Of a DNA stretch of 37,154 nucleotides, positions 7,419 through 16,470 are shown in pieces. The notes beneath the pieces are model-generated. The model ran no database searches and was not told where the DNA came from. It was given only the letters and a program-made list of their open reading frames with translations. Source of the stretch: Alphaproteobacteria bacterium (GTDB lineage Bacteria; Pseudomonadota; Alphaproteobacteria; Micavibrionales; Micavibrionaceae); the NCBI GenBank assembly GCA_007117665.1, contig SKGD01000005.1:1-37154 (forward strand), written 5' to 3'. The stretch's first letter is position 1. The number at the start of each line of letters is the position of its first letter. Both the position numbers and the translations under genes were made by a program.

Positions 7419-9416
7419 ATGGAAATTTTTGCCGTATTTTCCCCGCTTTTTGCATTTTTGGTCGCGTTTTTATGCGGCCGCCAGATCGGCGAAAAAGGTG
7501 TGAATTTTATTACCTGCGCCGGTGTTTTCGTGGCTGCTTTTGCCTCGATCATCTTGTTTTATGATGTTGCCTTGAATGATGCTGTGCGAACGGTGACGCT
7601 GGCATCGTGGATTGATATCGGGGCATTTTCCGCGCAATGGTCGCTGCGGATGGATACGCTCAGCGTCGTTATGCTGTGTGTGATCAACATTGTTTCGGCC
7701 TGCGTGCATGTTTATTCGATCGGTTATATGAGCCACGACCCGCATCGCATACGATTCATGGCTTATCTGAGCCTTTTTACCTTTGCGATGCTGATGCTGG
7801 TGACGGCGGATAATTTGTTACAGCTTTTCTTCGGCTGGGAAGGGGTCGGTCTGGCGTCTTATTTGCTGATCGGTTTCTGGAACCATAAGGAAAGCGCGAA
7901 TGCGGCGGCCGTCAAGGCGTTTGTCGTCAACCGGATCGGCGATTTCGGACTGGTGCTGGGGATTTTTGCGACCTTCGTTGTGTTCGGCACCATCCAGTTT
8001 GACGATATTTTCGCCCAGACAAGACAGATGGCCGATTATCATTTTGATTTTCTGGGGATGGAGCTTCATGCCCTGACGGTGATTGCGCTGTTGCTGTTTA
8101 CCGGGGCGGTCGGAAAGTCGGCGCAGTTGGGTCTGCATACGTGGCTGCCTGACGCGATGGAAGGCCCTACACCGGTTTCTGCGCTGATTCACGCGGCAAC
8201 GATGGTGACGGCCGGTGTGTTTTTGATGGTGCGGTTTTCGCCGGTTTTGGAATTTGCGCCTGTCGCGCTGATGGTTGTTTGCGTGTTTGGCGCGCTGACG
8301 GCTTTGGTTGCGGCGACAATCGGCATGACCCAGTTTGATATCAAGCGCGTTATTGCCTATTCAACGATGAGTCAGCTTGGCTATATGTTCTTTGCCATCG
8401 GCGTGTCGGCCTACAGCGCCGCGATGTTTCACCTGATGACCCATGCGTTTTTCAAAGCCTTGCTGTTTTTGGGGGCGGGGTCGGTGATCCACGCCATGTC
8501 GGACGAGCAGGACATGCGGAAAATGGGCGGTATCTGGCGGCATATTCCGGCGACTTACATGTTTATGTGGGTGGGGTCTTTGGCGCTGGCCGGGATGCCG
8601 TTTTTCGCCGGTTATTATTCCAAGGATATTATTCTGGAATCGGCATGGGCGGCGGAAAGCGGCGTTGGTGTATTTGCTTTTTGGTGTGGCATTGCCGCCG
8701 CTTTGATGACGGCGTTTTATAGCTGGCGCCTGATTATCATGACCTTCCACGGCAAGCCGCGCGCCGATGAAAAAGTCATGGCGCATATTCATGAGTCGCC
8801 GCGTGTGATGTTGTCGCCTTTGGTTGTTCTGGCGACCGGCGCATTAATGGCCGGGTCGATTTTTTATGGTGGTTTTGTCGGCTCGCCTTATAAAGAAGGC
8901 CATATTTACGACCTGTCCAATACCACCGAATATGTCAATATATGGGATAAGGAGCATTTCTGGCAGGAAAGCATTTTTGTGCTGCCGGAAAATGACACGG
9001 TCGAAGCGGCTCATCACGTGCCGAAATGGGTCAAGAAAATGCCGGTTGTGGCCGGTCTGGTCGGGATCGTGCTGGCTTACTGGATTTATATGTTCCGCGC
9101 CGGATTGTCGGAACGGATCGCCGCCCGGACGATGCCGCTTTATCGCCTGTTTTTCAACAAATGGTATTTTGACGAGCTTTACGACCGGGTTTTTGTGAAA
9201 AACGCATGGCGTCTGGGGCAGTTTTTTGCGATCCGCGGCGACCGCCGGGTCATTGACGGGTATGGACCGGACGGCGTGGCGCGTCTGTCGCAACGTATCG
9301 CCGCACGGCTGAGCAAAGCCCAGACAGGCTATTTGTTCCATTATGCCTTTATCATGATTATCGGCCTTGTCGCGTTGGTGACATGGGTGTTTTTCAAGAT
9401 TGCGGCGGGGCTATAA
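7419..9416 (+). CDS. nuoL: NADH-quinone oxidoreductase subunit L
   Basis: FFGWEGVGLASYLLIGFWNHKESANAAAVKAFVVNRIGDFG; GKSAQLGLHTWLPDAMEGPTPVSALIHAATMVTAGVFL. Confidence 0.98.
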   Translation: MEIFAVFSPLFAFLVAFLCGRQIGEKGVNFITCAGVFVAAFASIILFYDVALNDAVRTVTLASWIDIGAFSAQWSLRMDTLSVVMLCVINIVSACVHVYSIGYMSHDPHRIRFMAYLSLFTFAMLMLVTADNLLQLFFGWEGVGLASYLLIGFWNHKESANAAAVKAFVVNRIGDFGLVLGIFATFVVFGTIQFDDIFAQTRQMADYHFDFLGMELHALTVIALLLFTGAVGKSAQLGLHTWLPDAMEGPTPVSALIHAATMVTAGVFLMVRFSPVLEFAPVALMVVCVFGALTALVAATIGMTQFDIKRVIAYSTMSQLGYMFFAIGVSAYSAAMFHLMTHAFFKALLFLGAGSVIHAMSDEQDMRKMGGIWRHIPATYMFMWVGSLALAGMPFFAGYYSKDIILESAWAAESGVGVFAFWCGIAAALMTAFYSWRLIIMTFHGKPRADEKVMAHIHESPRVMLSPLVVLATGALMAGSIFYGGFVGSPYKEGHIYDLSNTTEYVNIWDKEHFWQESIFVLPENDTVEAAHHVPKWVKKMPVVAGLVGIVLAYWIYMFRAGLSERIAARTMPLYRLFFNKWYFDELYDRVFVKNAWRLGQFFAIRGDRRVIDGYGPDGVARLSQRIAARLSKAQTGYLFHYAFIMIIGLVALVTWVFFKIAAGL

Positions 9417-9431
9417 GGGAGATGCGTAGAG

Positions 9432-10985
9432 ATGGTTGATTTCCCGATCTTGTCCCTGATGCTGGCATTGCCGCTGATTGGCGCGCTGTTTATCGTCACG
9501 ATCCGCGGCGATGAGGAAAGCGTTGCCCGTAATGCGAAATATACCGCTTTTTATTGCGCTGTCTTTACGCTGGCGCTGGCGCTTTACATGCTGGCGCGGT
9601 TTGACGGCGGCACGGCGGATTTCCAGTTTGTCGAACATTATGCGTGGTTTCCCTCGCTTGATATTGCCTATCATCTGGGGGTTGACGGTATTTCGCTGTT
9701 TTTTGTCGTTTTGTCGGCCTTGCTGACGCCGGTTTGTATTCTGGCGAGCTGGAACGGCATCAAAAAACGGGTCAAAGAATATATGATTGCCTTTTTGATC
9801 CTTGAAACCATGATGATCGGCACGTTTATCGCGCTGGATGCGGTGTTGTTTTATGTGTTCTTTGAAGGCGTGCTGATCCCGATGTTCATTATTATCGGGG
9901 TTTGGGGCGGGCCGCGCCGGGTTTATGCCGCTTTTAAATTTTTCCTTTATACGCTGCTTGGCTCGGTTTTATTGCTGCTGGCTTTGCTGACGCTGTATTT
10001 TCAAGTGGGGACGACCGACATACCGACCTTGATCGCCAACCCGGTTGCCGGCACATTGCAAATGTGGCTGTGGGTCGCGTTTTTTGCTGCTTTTGCGGTC
10101 AAGATGCCGATGTGGCCGGTGCATACATGGTTGCCTGACGCCCATGTCGAAGCCCCAACGGCGGGATCGGTCATTCTGGCGGGGGTTCTTTTGAAAATGG
10201 GCGGGTACGGGTTTTTACGCTTTTCCCTGCCGATGTTCCCCGAAGCCAGCGCCTATTTTGCCGATTTTGTGTTCTGGTTGTCGGTGATCGCCATTATTTA
10301 CACGTCTTTGGTCGCGCTGGTTCAGGACGACATGAAAAAATTGATAGCCTATTCATCGGTGGCGCATATGGGGTTTGTGACGCTGGGCATTTTTACGGCG
10401 ACGGTCGCAGGCATTCAGGGCGGCATTTTCCAGATGATCAGTCACGGCATTATTTCAGGCGCGTTGTTCCTGATTGTCGGTGTCCTGTATGACCGTTTGC
10501 ACACGCGGGAAATTGCGCGCTATGGCGGGCTGGTGAAAAACATGCCCAAATTTGCCGTTATGTTCATGATTTTGATGCTGGGGTCTGTCGGTTTGCCGGG
10601 CACCAGCGGCTTTGTCGGGGAGTTCTTGTCTTTGCTGGGCGCGTTTCAGGTTAATATGCTGGTGGCGCTTCTTGCCACGACCGGTGTTGTGCTGGGCGCG
10701 GCTTATATGTTGCGGCTTTACAGGCTGACCGTGTTTGGCGAACAGAAACATCAGGATGCCGCCGCCATGCCGGATCTGGACAAGCGCGAATTGGTATTAT
10801 TTGTACCTTTGGTGGCGCTGGTCATTATTATCGGTATTTTTCCTAATCTTATACTGGATCGTGTCGGGCCGTCTGTTGATCGGCTGATCATGCAATATGA
10901 AGCCGGCCTTGAGTCCGGCCTTGAAACGGGACAGAAGAGTGACGGCGTTTTTGTCCCGCGCGGCCCGCAGGAAGGTGTGGAATGA
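9432..10985 (+). CDS. nuoM: NADH-quinone oxidoreductase subunit M
   Basis: YVFFEGVLIPMFIIIGVWGGPRRVYAAFKFFLYTLLGS; PMWPVHTWLPDAHVEAPTAGSVILAGVLLKMGGYGFLRF. Confidence 0.98.
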   Translation: MVDFPILSLMLALPLIGALFIVTIRGDEESVARNAKYTAFYCAVFTLALALYMLARFDGGTADFQFVEHYAWFPSLDIAYHLGVDGISLFFVVLSALLTPVCILASWNGIKKRVKEYMIAFLILETMMIGTFIALDAVLFYVFFEGVLIPMFIIIGVWGGPRRVYAAFKFFLYTLLGSVLLLLALLTLYFQVGTTDIPTLIANPVAGTLQMWLWVAFFAAFAVKMPMWPVHTWLPDAHVEAPTAGSVILAGVLLKMGGYGFLRFSLPMFPEASAYFADFVFWLSVIAIIYTSLVALVQDDMKKLIAYSSVAHMGFVTLGIFTATVAGIQGGIFQMISHGIISGALFLIVGVLYDRLHTREIARYGGLVKNMPKFAVMFMILMLGSVGLPGTSGFVGEFLSLLGAFQVNMLVALLATTGVVLGAAYMLRLYRLTVFGEQKHQDAAAMPDLDKRELVLFVPLVALVIIIGIFPNLILDRVGPSVDRLIMQYEAGLESGLETGQKSDGVFVPRGPQEGVE

Positions 10986-12436
10986 GCGAGTTATCCCTGG
11001 CCTATATCATGCCTGCGCTGCCGGAGATATTCCTGGCGCTGGCCTCAATGGCGCTTTTGATTTGCGGCGTGCTGATGGGCAATCGCCAGACATTCACACT
11101 GGGCTGGCTTACGGTGATTACGCTGGCGGTTGCCGGGCTTTTAGTGTTGGGGCTGGACTGGACGCGGACGGTCACATTTAACGGGCTGTTCGTTATTGAC
11201 GGCTTTACCGCCTATGTCAAAATGTTCGTCATTTTGGGACTGATCGCGTCGCTGGCCATGTCGATTCGCTATTTGTATCAGGAACAAATGGCGCGGTTTG
11301 AATATCCGGTTCTTGTGATGCTGGCCGGGCTTGGGATGATGATTATGATCTCGTCCAATCACATGCTGACGCTTTATCTGGGGCTAGAGCTACAATCACT
11401 CGCCCTTTATGTTTTGGCCGCAATCCGCCGCAATCACGCCCGCGCCGCCGAAGCAGGCATTAAATATTTCATTCTGGGCGCGCTGGCATCGGGCATGTTG
11501 CTGTTCGGCATGTCGCTGGTTTACGGCTTTGGCGGGGCTTTGGGCTTTGAAGCCATCGCCGCCCATCTTGACGGGCTGGAATCTGTTCCTGCCGGGCTGG
11601 TGGTCGGGCTGGTATTTATTCTGGTCGGGATGGCTTTCAAAATTTCGGCCGTGCCGTTCCATATGTGGACGCCCGATGTTTATCAAGGCGCCCCGACCAG
11701 CGTCACAGCGCTGTTTGCCATTGTGCCGAAACTGGCCGGCATGGCGATTTTGATCCGGCTTTTATTTGAGCCGTTCGGCGCGCTGACAGCAGACTGGCAG
11801 CAGATTATATGGGTGCTGGCGGCGGGGTCGATGATTGTCGGGGCGTTTGCAGGACTGGTGCAGGGCAATATCAAGCGATTGCTGGCTTATAGCTCGATCG
11901 GCAATATGGGTTATGCGCTGATCGGCGTGGTGGCCGCGACCCAGAGCGCAATCGGCGCGACGCTGGTTTACATGATTATCTATATGGTCATGACGGCGGG
12001 CGCGTTTGCGGCATTGTTGATGTTGCGCCGGGACGGGCGGGGAATATCGGATATTGCCGATTTTTCAGGCCTGTCAAAAACCAACCCGGTGTTGGCTTAT
12101 GCGCTGGCGGCGATCATGTTCTCGATGAGCGGCATCCCCCCGCTGGCCGGCTTTTTCGGCAAGTTTTTGATCTTTCAGGCGGCGGTCGCGTCAGGCTTTT
12201 ACGTGCTGGCGGTGATCGGCGTTTTGACGTCTGTGGTGGCGGCTTATTATTACCTGAAAATTATCAAGGTGATGTTCTTTGATGAACCACAGGAATCTTG
12301 CGACAAGATTGCGGCCTTTTCCAAGCGTATTGTCCTGCTCTGCGCGATCCTGTTTATCATGCTGTTTATCTTCTGGCCTGATGTGCTGATTGAAACCAGC
12401 GTTGCCGCGGCTTCATCGCTGTTTGTGGCGGGGTGA
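10982..12436 (+). CDS. nuoN: NADH-quinone oxidoreductase subunit N
   Basis: ATGA overlap with nuoM; LGLELQSLALYVLAAIRRN, FKISAVPFHMWTPDVYQGAPTSVTA. Confidence 0.97.
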   Translation: MSELSLAYIMPALPEIFLALASMALLICGVLMGNRQTFTLGWLTVITLAVAGLLVLGLDWTRTVTFNGLFVIDGFTAYVKMFVILGLIASLAMSIRYLYQEQMARFEYPVLVMLAGLGMMIMISSNHMLTLYLGLELQSLALYVLAAIRRNHARAAEAGIKYFILGALASGMLLFGMSLVYGFGGALGFEAIAAHLDGLESVPAGLVVGLVFILVGMAFKISAVPFHMWTPDVYQGAPTSVTALFAIVPKLAGMAILIRLLFEPFGALTADWQQIIWVLAAGSMIVGAFAGLVQGNIKRLLAYSSIGNMGYALIGVVAATQSAIGATLVYMIIYMVMTAGAFAALLMLRRDGRGISDIADFSGLSKTNPVLAYALAAIMFSMSGIPPLAGFFGKFLIFQAAVASGFYVLAVIGVLTSVVAAYYYLKIIKVMFFDEPQESCDKIAAFSKRIVLLCAILFIMLFIFWPDVLIETSVAAASSLFVAG

Positions 12437-12445
12437 TCGCGCGCC

Positions 12446-13180
12446 ATGGCGATTGAATGGAGCGTCCACACTTATGCGTCCCTGCCATCCACGCAAGACT
12501 ATGTGAAAGAGCTGGCGCAGGAGGGCCTGCCTGAGGGGCTGGTCATTCAGGCGATCGAACAGCGCGCGGGTAAAGGGCGTCACGGGCGGCACTGGTTTTC
12601 GCCTATGGGGAATTTATATATGTCTGTTTTGTTGCGGCCGGGATGCGATGTCGCACAGGCCGGACAGCTTGCCTTTGTAACGGCGGTGGCTTTGTCGGTG
12701 GCCATGGATGAGGTCGTGGATAAAAACAACCATCAAAAAGCCCTGAAATGGCCGAATGATATTTTGATCGACGGCAAAAAAGTGTCCGGCATATTGATTG
12801 AAAAAGAAGGCGACGCCTATGTCGTGGGGGTTGGCGTTAATATCATGAATCCGCCTGATGATGCTGTGGGGTTGAATCAAGTCACATGGGAGATCAACGT
12901 GCCGATCCACCCTTTCCGCGATAAGTTTCTCAATCATCTGGGGCTGTTTTACGCGCAATGGCAAAAAGACGGCTTTGCCCCGATCCGCCGCCGCTGGCTG
13001 GCCGAAGCGTTCCGGCTGAATGAAGAGATCACCGTATCGACCCCGCCACCCGGCCAAAGCGGCATATTCCGTGATCTGGACGAGCATGGCTGTTTGGTGC
13101 TGGAGCAGAAAAACGGCAAAAAACTTGCCATTAATTCCGGCGAAGTTTATTTTGGCGCGTTGAATAACATAGGGGCGTGA
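12446..13180 (+). CDS. birA: Biotin-[acetyl-CoA-carboxylase] ligase (no N-terminal HTH domain)
   Basis: RAGKGRHGRHWFSPMGNLYMSVLLRP, LKWPNDILIDGKKVSGILIE, VGVGVNI; protein begins directly with the ligase domain. Confidence 0.93.
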   Translation: MAIEWSVHTYASLPSTQDYVKELAQEGLPEGLVIQAIEQRAGKGRHGRHWFSPMGNLYMSVLLRPGCDVAQAGQLAFVTAVALSVAMDEVVDKNNHQKALKWPNDILIDGKKVSGILIEKEGDAYVVGVGVNIMNPPDDAVGLNQVTWEINVPIHPFRDKFLNHLGLFYAQWQKDGFAPIRRRWLAEAFRLNEEITVSTPPPGQSGIFRDLDEHGCLVLEQKNGKKLAINSGEVYFGALNNIGA

Positions 13181-13183
13181 CGG

Positions 13184-13960
13184 ATGCTGCTCGCGATTGA
13201 TGCCGGGAATACGAATGTTGTTTTTGCCGTTTATGACGGCACGGCGTTGCATCATGCCTGGCGCTGCCGCACGGAAAGCGGCCGCACAGCCGATGAATAT
13301 GCGGCCTGGCTGTATCAGCTTTTTTGCAAGGAAAACATGGGCTTTGCGCAGGTCACGGATGTGGTGGTGGCGTCCGTTGTGCCGCACGCCAATATGCATC
13401 TGCGTCATTTCTGCGTCAGTTCCTTTGACTGTGAACCGTTATTTGTTGGTGCTGAAACCGTCAATGTGCGGATCGGTCTGGACAAGCCTTCAGAAATCGG
13501 CGCGGACCGGTTGGTTAATGCCTGTGCGGTTTTGCATGACGGTCTTGCACCGGCTGTCGTGATTGATTTCGGCACGGCGACAACGTTTGATGTGATTGAT
13601 GCGGACGATATTTACCGTGGCGGGGTGATTGCGCCCGGCGTTCACCTGTCGATGGAAGCGCTGCACCGCGCAGCGGCCAAGCTCCCCAAGGTCGATATTG
13701 CCAAAACCGTGCATGTGATCGGCACCGATACGGTCAGCGCCATGCAATCCGGCGTTTATTGGGGCTATGTGGCGATGATCGAAGGCACGCTGGCGCGGAT
13801 TACGGCGGAGCTTGGCTATAAGCCGTGTGTGATCGCCACAGGGGGGCTGGCATCGTTGTTTGCCGATACGATCCCGGCGATTGATAAAGTCGATAAAGAT
13901 TTGACTTTGCGCGGTCTTTTTCACATTTATCATAGCAATCAGGCAAAAAAAGCGGCATAA
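13184..13960 (+). CDS. coaX: Type III pantothenate kinase
   Basis: MLLAIDAGNTNVVFAVYD, GADRLVNACAV, VIDFGTATTFDVID, YRGGVIAPG. Confidence 0.95.
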   Translation: MLLAIDAGNTNVVFAVYDGTALHHAWRCRTESGRTADEYAAWLYQLFCKENMGFAQVTDVVVASVVPHANMHLRHFCVSSFDCEPLFVGAETVNVRIGLDKPSEIGADRLVNACAVLHDGLAPAVVIDFGTATTFDVIDADDIYRGGVIAPGVHLSMEALHRAAAKLPKVDIAKTVHVIGTDTVSAMQSGVYWGYVAMIEGTLARITAELGYKPCVIATGGLASLFADTIPAIDKVDKDLTLRGLFHIYHSNQAKKAA

Positions 13961-13967
13961 CAGCCCT

Positions 13968-15656
13968 ATGTCAGATTTGAATCACGATATTATGCACGAT
14001 AAAAACGGGCTGTATTTCCTGCCGCTGGGCGGCAGCGAGCAATTCGGCGTCAATTTCAACCTTTATGGCTATAAAGGAAAGTGGCTGGCAGTTGATCTGG
14101 GGATCGGCTTCGCCGATGATTATTTTCCCGGTGTTGATATTCTATGCCCCGACCCGTCCTTTATCGCCGAACGGCGTAAGGATCTGGTCGGGTTGGTCAT
14201 CACCCATGCTCATGAAGACCATATTGGCGCAGTAGCGCATTTATGGCCGCGCTTGCGGTGCCCGCTTTATTGTACGGCTTTTACCGCGGCGGTGCTTCGG
14301 CGTAAATTTTCCGAAGCGCCGGATTGCAAGGGGGCGAAAATTCATGTGATTTCCCCGGAAAAGCCTTTGAAAATCGGCGCTTTTAGGCTGCGTTTCATTC
14401 ACGTTTCCCATTCGGTTCCCCAGACATGCGCGGTGGTGATTGAAACGGATGCGGGGCGCGTGGTGCATAGCGGTGACTGGAATCTTGACCCGGCGCCGGT
14501 TCTGGATGGCCCGACCGATCAGGACAGCTTTAAAGCCATCGGCGATAAAGGTGTTTTGGCTTATATCGGGGATTCGACTAATGCAGCAGTTTCCGGGCGC
14601 AGCGGTTCGGAAAGCGATGTGCGTACCGGGCTGGAATCGTTATTTCGCCGCTGTGAGGGGCGCATTGCGGTCACGACATTTTCTTCCAATATCGGGCGTC
14701 TATACAGCATCGCCCGTGCGGCCGAGGCCGCCGGACGCAGCGTTGCCGTTGTCGGGCGCTCGATGAATAATATGATCGCGGCGGCGCAGGAGTGCGGTTA
14801 TCTGAAAGGGCTTCGTCCCTTTTTGCAGACTGAGGAAATGGACGGCCTGCCCAAGGATCAGCAACTTTATATCGTGACCGGGTCGCAAGGTGAGCCGCGC
14901 GCGGCGCTGTCACGGATCGCGCGCAGCGAACGCAGCGATATCCGGTTTGAGCGCGGCGATATGGTTGTGTTTTCGGCACGCTCGATACCGGGGAACGAAA
15001 CAGCCATCAACCATGTTAAAAATAATCTGGTCGCGGCCGGTGTTGCGGTTGTCGCGCCGGAGGACACAACCGAGATCATTCATGTGTCGGGTCACCCATG
15101 CCGAGACGAGATCGTTGACATGTATCAATGGCTTAATCCGGCAATCGTTGTGCCGGTGCATGGGGAGCGTTTCCAGCTTGAAGCGCAGGCCGAACTGGCG
15201 CGGAAAAGCCAGATTAAAAGCGTTATCGTGCCATCGAACGGGTCATTGATCCGCCTTGCCGCAGAGGGCGCGGAGATTGTCGATCATGTGCCGGTAGGCA
15301 TTTTGGCAATGGAAAATGGCCGGTTGGTTCCGGCGGATTACCCGGCCTTGGCGGGGCGGCGGAAACTCCAATATACGGGGGCGCTGCACGCGACAGTGGT
15401 TTTGGATTCGCGGGGCGAGCTGGCATGTGACCCGCAAATATCGAGTATCGGGCTGGTTGATGACAAGGGCGATGAAGGCTATAAGCTTGAAGAGGATATG
15501 ATCGGCGAGATCGAGGATATTCTGGCTGATATGGCGCGTGAGGATATGGAAGATGACGCTATCCTGCATGAGGAAATCCGGGTTGGGCTGCGCCGCTATG
15601 TAAGCAGGCTGTGGAGAATCAAGCCGGTCACGACAGTGCATATCGTCAGGCTGTAG
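13968..15656 (+). CDS. rnj: Ribonuclease J
   Basis: Metallo-beta-lactamase motif ITHAHEDHIGA, HSGDWNLD, and beta-CASP motifs such as VTGSQGEPRAALSRIA and HVSGHPCRDEI. Confidence 0.93.
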   Translation: MSDLNHDIMHDKNGLYFLPLGGSEQFGVNFNLYGYKGKWLAVDLGIGFADDYFPGVDILCPDPSFIAERRKDLVGLVITHAHEDHIGAVAHLWPRLRCPLYCTAFTAAVLRRKFSEAPDCKGAKIHVISPEKPLKIGAFRLRFIHVSHSVPQTCAVVIETDAGRVVHSGDWNLDPAPVLDGPTDQDSFKAIGDKGVLAYIGDSTNAAVSGRSGSESDVRTGLESLFRRCEGRIAVTTFSSNIGRLYSIARAAEAAGRSVAVVGRSMNNMIAAAQECGYLKGLRPFLQTEEMDGLPKDQQLYIVTGSQGEPRAALSRIARSERSDIRFERGDMVVFSARSIPGNETAINHVKNNLVAAGVAVVAPEDTTEIIHVSGHPCRDEIVDMYQWLNPAIVVPVHGERFQLEAQAELARKSQIKSVIVPSNGSLIRLAAEGAEIVDHVPVGILAMENGRLVPADYPALAGRRKLQYTGALHATVVLDSRGELACDPQISSIGLVDDKGDEGYKLEEDMIGEIEDILADMAREDMEDDAILHEEIRVGLRRYVSRLWRIKPVTTVHIVRL

Positions 15657-15681
15657 ACTAGGACAGGACGGAGGATAAAAG

Positions 15682-15948
15682 ATGGGATGGGTGTCAGGCA
15701 TCGCGGTTTATCTGATTGTGTGGTGGACGGTGTTGTTCATGGTTTTGCCGTGGGGCGCACATAAAGAAGATAATCCCGAGCCGGGGCATGCGGCCAGCGC
15801 TCCGGCGCGGCCGATGTTGAAACTTAAATTCATGGTCACGACAGGGCTGGCGGCTGTGGTATGGGGCGTTATTTATCTGGTCGTTCAAAGCGGCGTGATT
15901 GACCTTTACATGATTGCCGACCGGATGTCAGATGAAGAAAGATCGTAA
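15682..15948 (+). CDS. DUF1467-family small membrane protein
   Basis: MGWVSGIAVYLIVWWTVLFMVLPWG..., second hydrophobic helix near C-terminus; lies between rnj and proS. Confidence 0.75.
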   Translation: MGWVSGIAVYLIVWWTVLFMVLPWGAHKEDNPEPGHAASAPARPMLKLKFMVTTGLAAVVWGVIYLVVQSGVIDLYMIADRMSDEERS

Positions 15949-15950
15949 GG

Positions 15951-16463
15951 ATGATTACATTTATTAAAACAGTAATCTACTTTTCTTTTTTGATGTTATT
16001 TGTGAGTCCGGCATCGGCGCAGGATCAAAAAATATTATGCCGGATTTTGCCGGCCTATGTGCCTTCCGGTGATGTCGCCCCGGCGGATTATGTGCCGGGT
16101 GTGGATGTGCGTGGCAAGGTGGTGGCTCCGGCGGACTTACATGCCGCCCATCAGATTGATGTGGTTCGTATTCCCCTGACGCTTGATCTGGCGCGCGAGA
16201 TTTCGCAATATGAGCCGGCGCAGTGGGATTTTGGCGGTCTTGGGGCGGATGCCCGGCTTGGTATGCTGGAAATACACAGTGACGGGACGGTTTTATATGA
16301 CGGTGCGGATCTGTCCACGGCAGCCTATGCTGTGTGCGGCAAGCCCTCTCTTAACGGGCAGCCGGCACAGGCGATAAAAGACCATGTAACGGATGAAAAG
16401 GACGAACAGGCAGGCTATGACAACGGGACAGGCACAAAAACAACAGACTCAAAAGACGAGTGA
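15951..16463 (+). CDS. Hypothetical exported protein
   Basis: N-terminal signal-peptide-like MITFIKTVIYFSFLMLFVSPASAQ|DQ; no family recognised; ends just before the proS start. Confidence 0.7.
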   Translation: MITFIKTVIYFSFLMLFVSPASAQDQKILCRILPAYVPSGDVAPADYVPGVDVRGKVVAPADLHAAHQIDVVRIPLTLDLAREISQYEPAQWDFGGLGADARLGMLEIHSDGTVLYDGADLSTAAYAVCGKPSLNGQPAQAIKDHVTDEKDEQAGYDNGTGTKTTDSKDE

Positions 16464-16470
16464 TAAGGCA

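Noticed and set aside
12446-13180. BirA lacking the N-terminal HTH repressor domain as an unusual feature
   Set aside because: Monofunctional biotin ligases without HTH are common in alphaproteobacteria and other bacteria.
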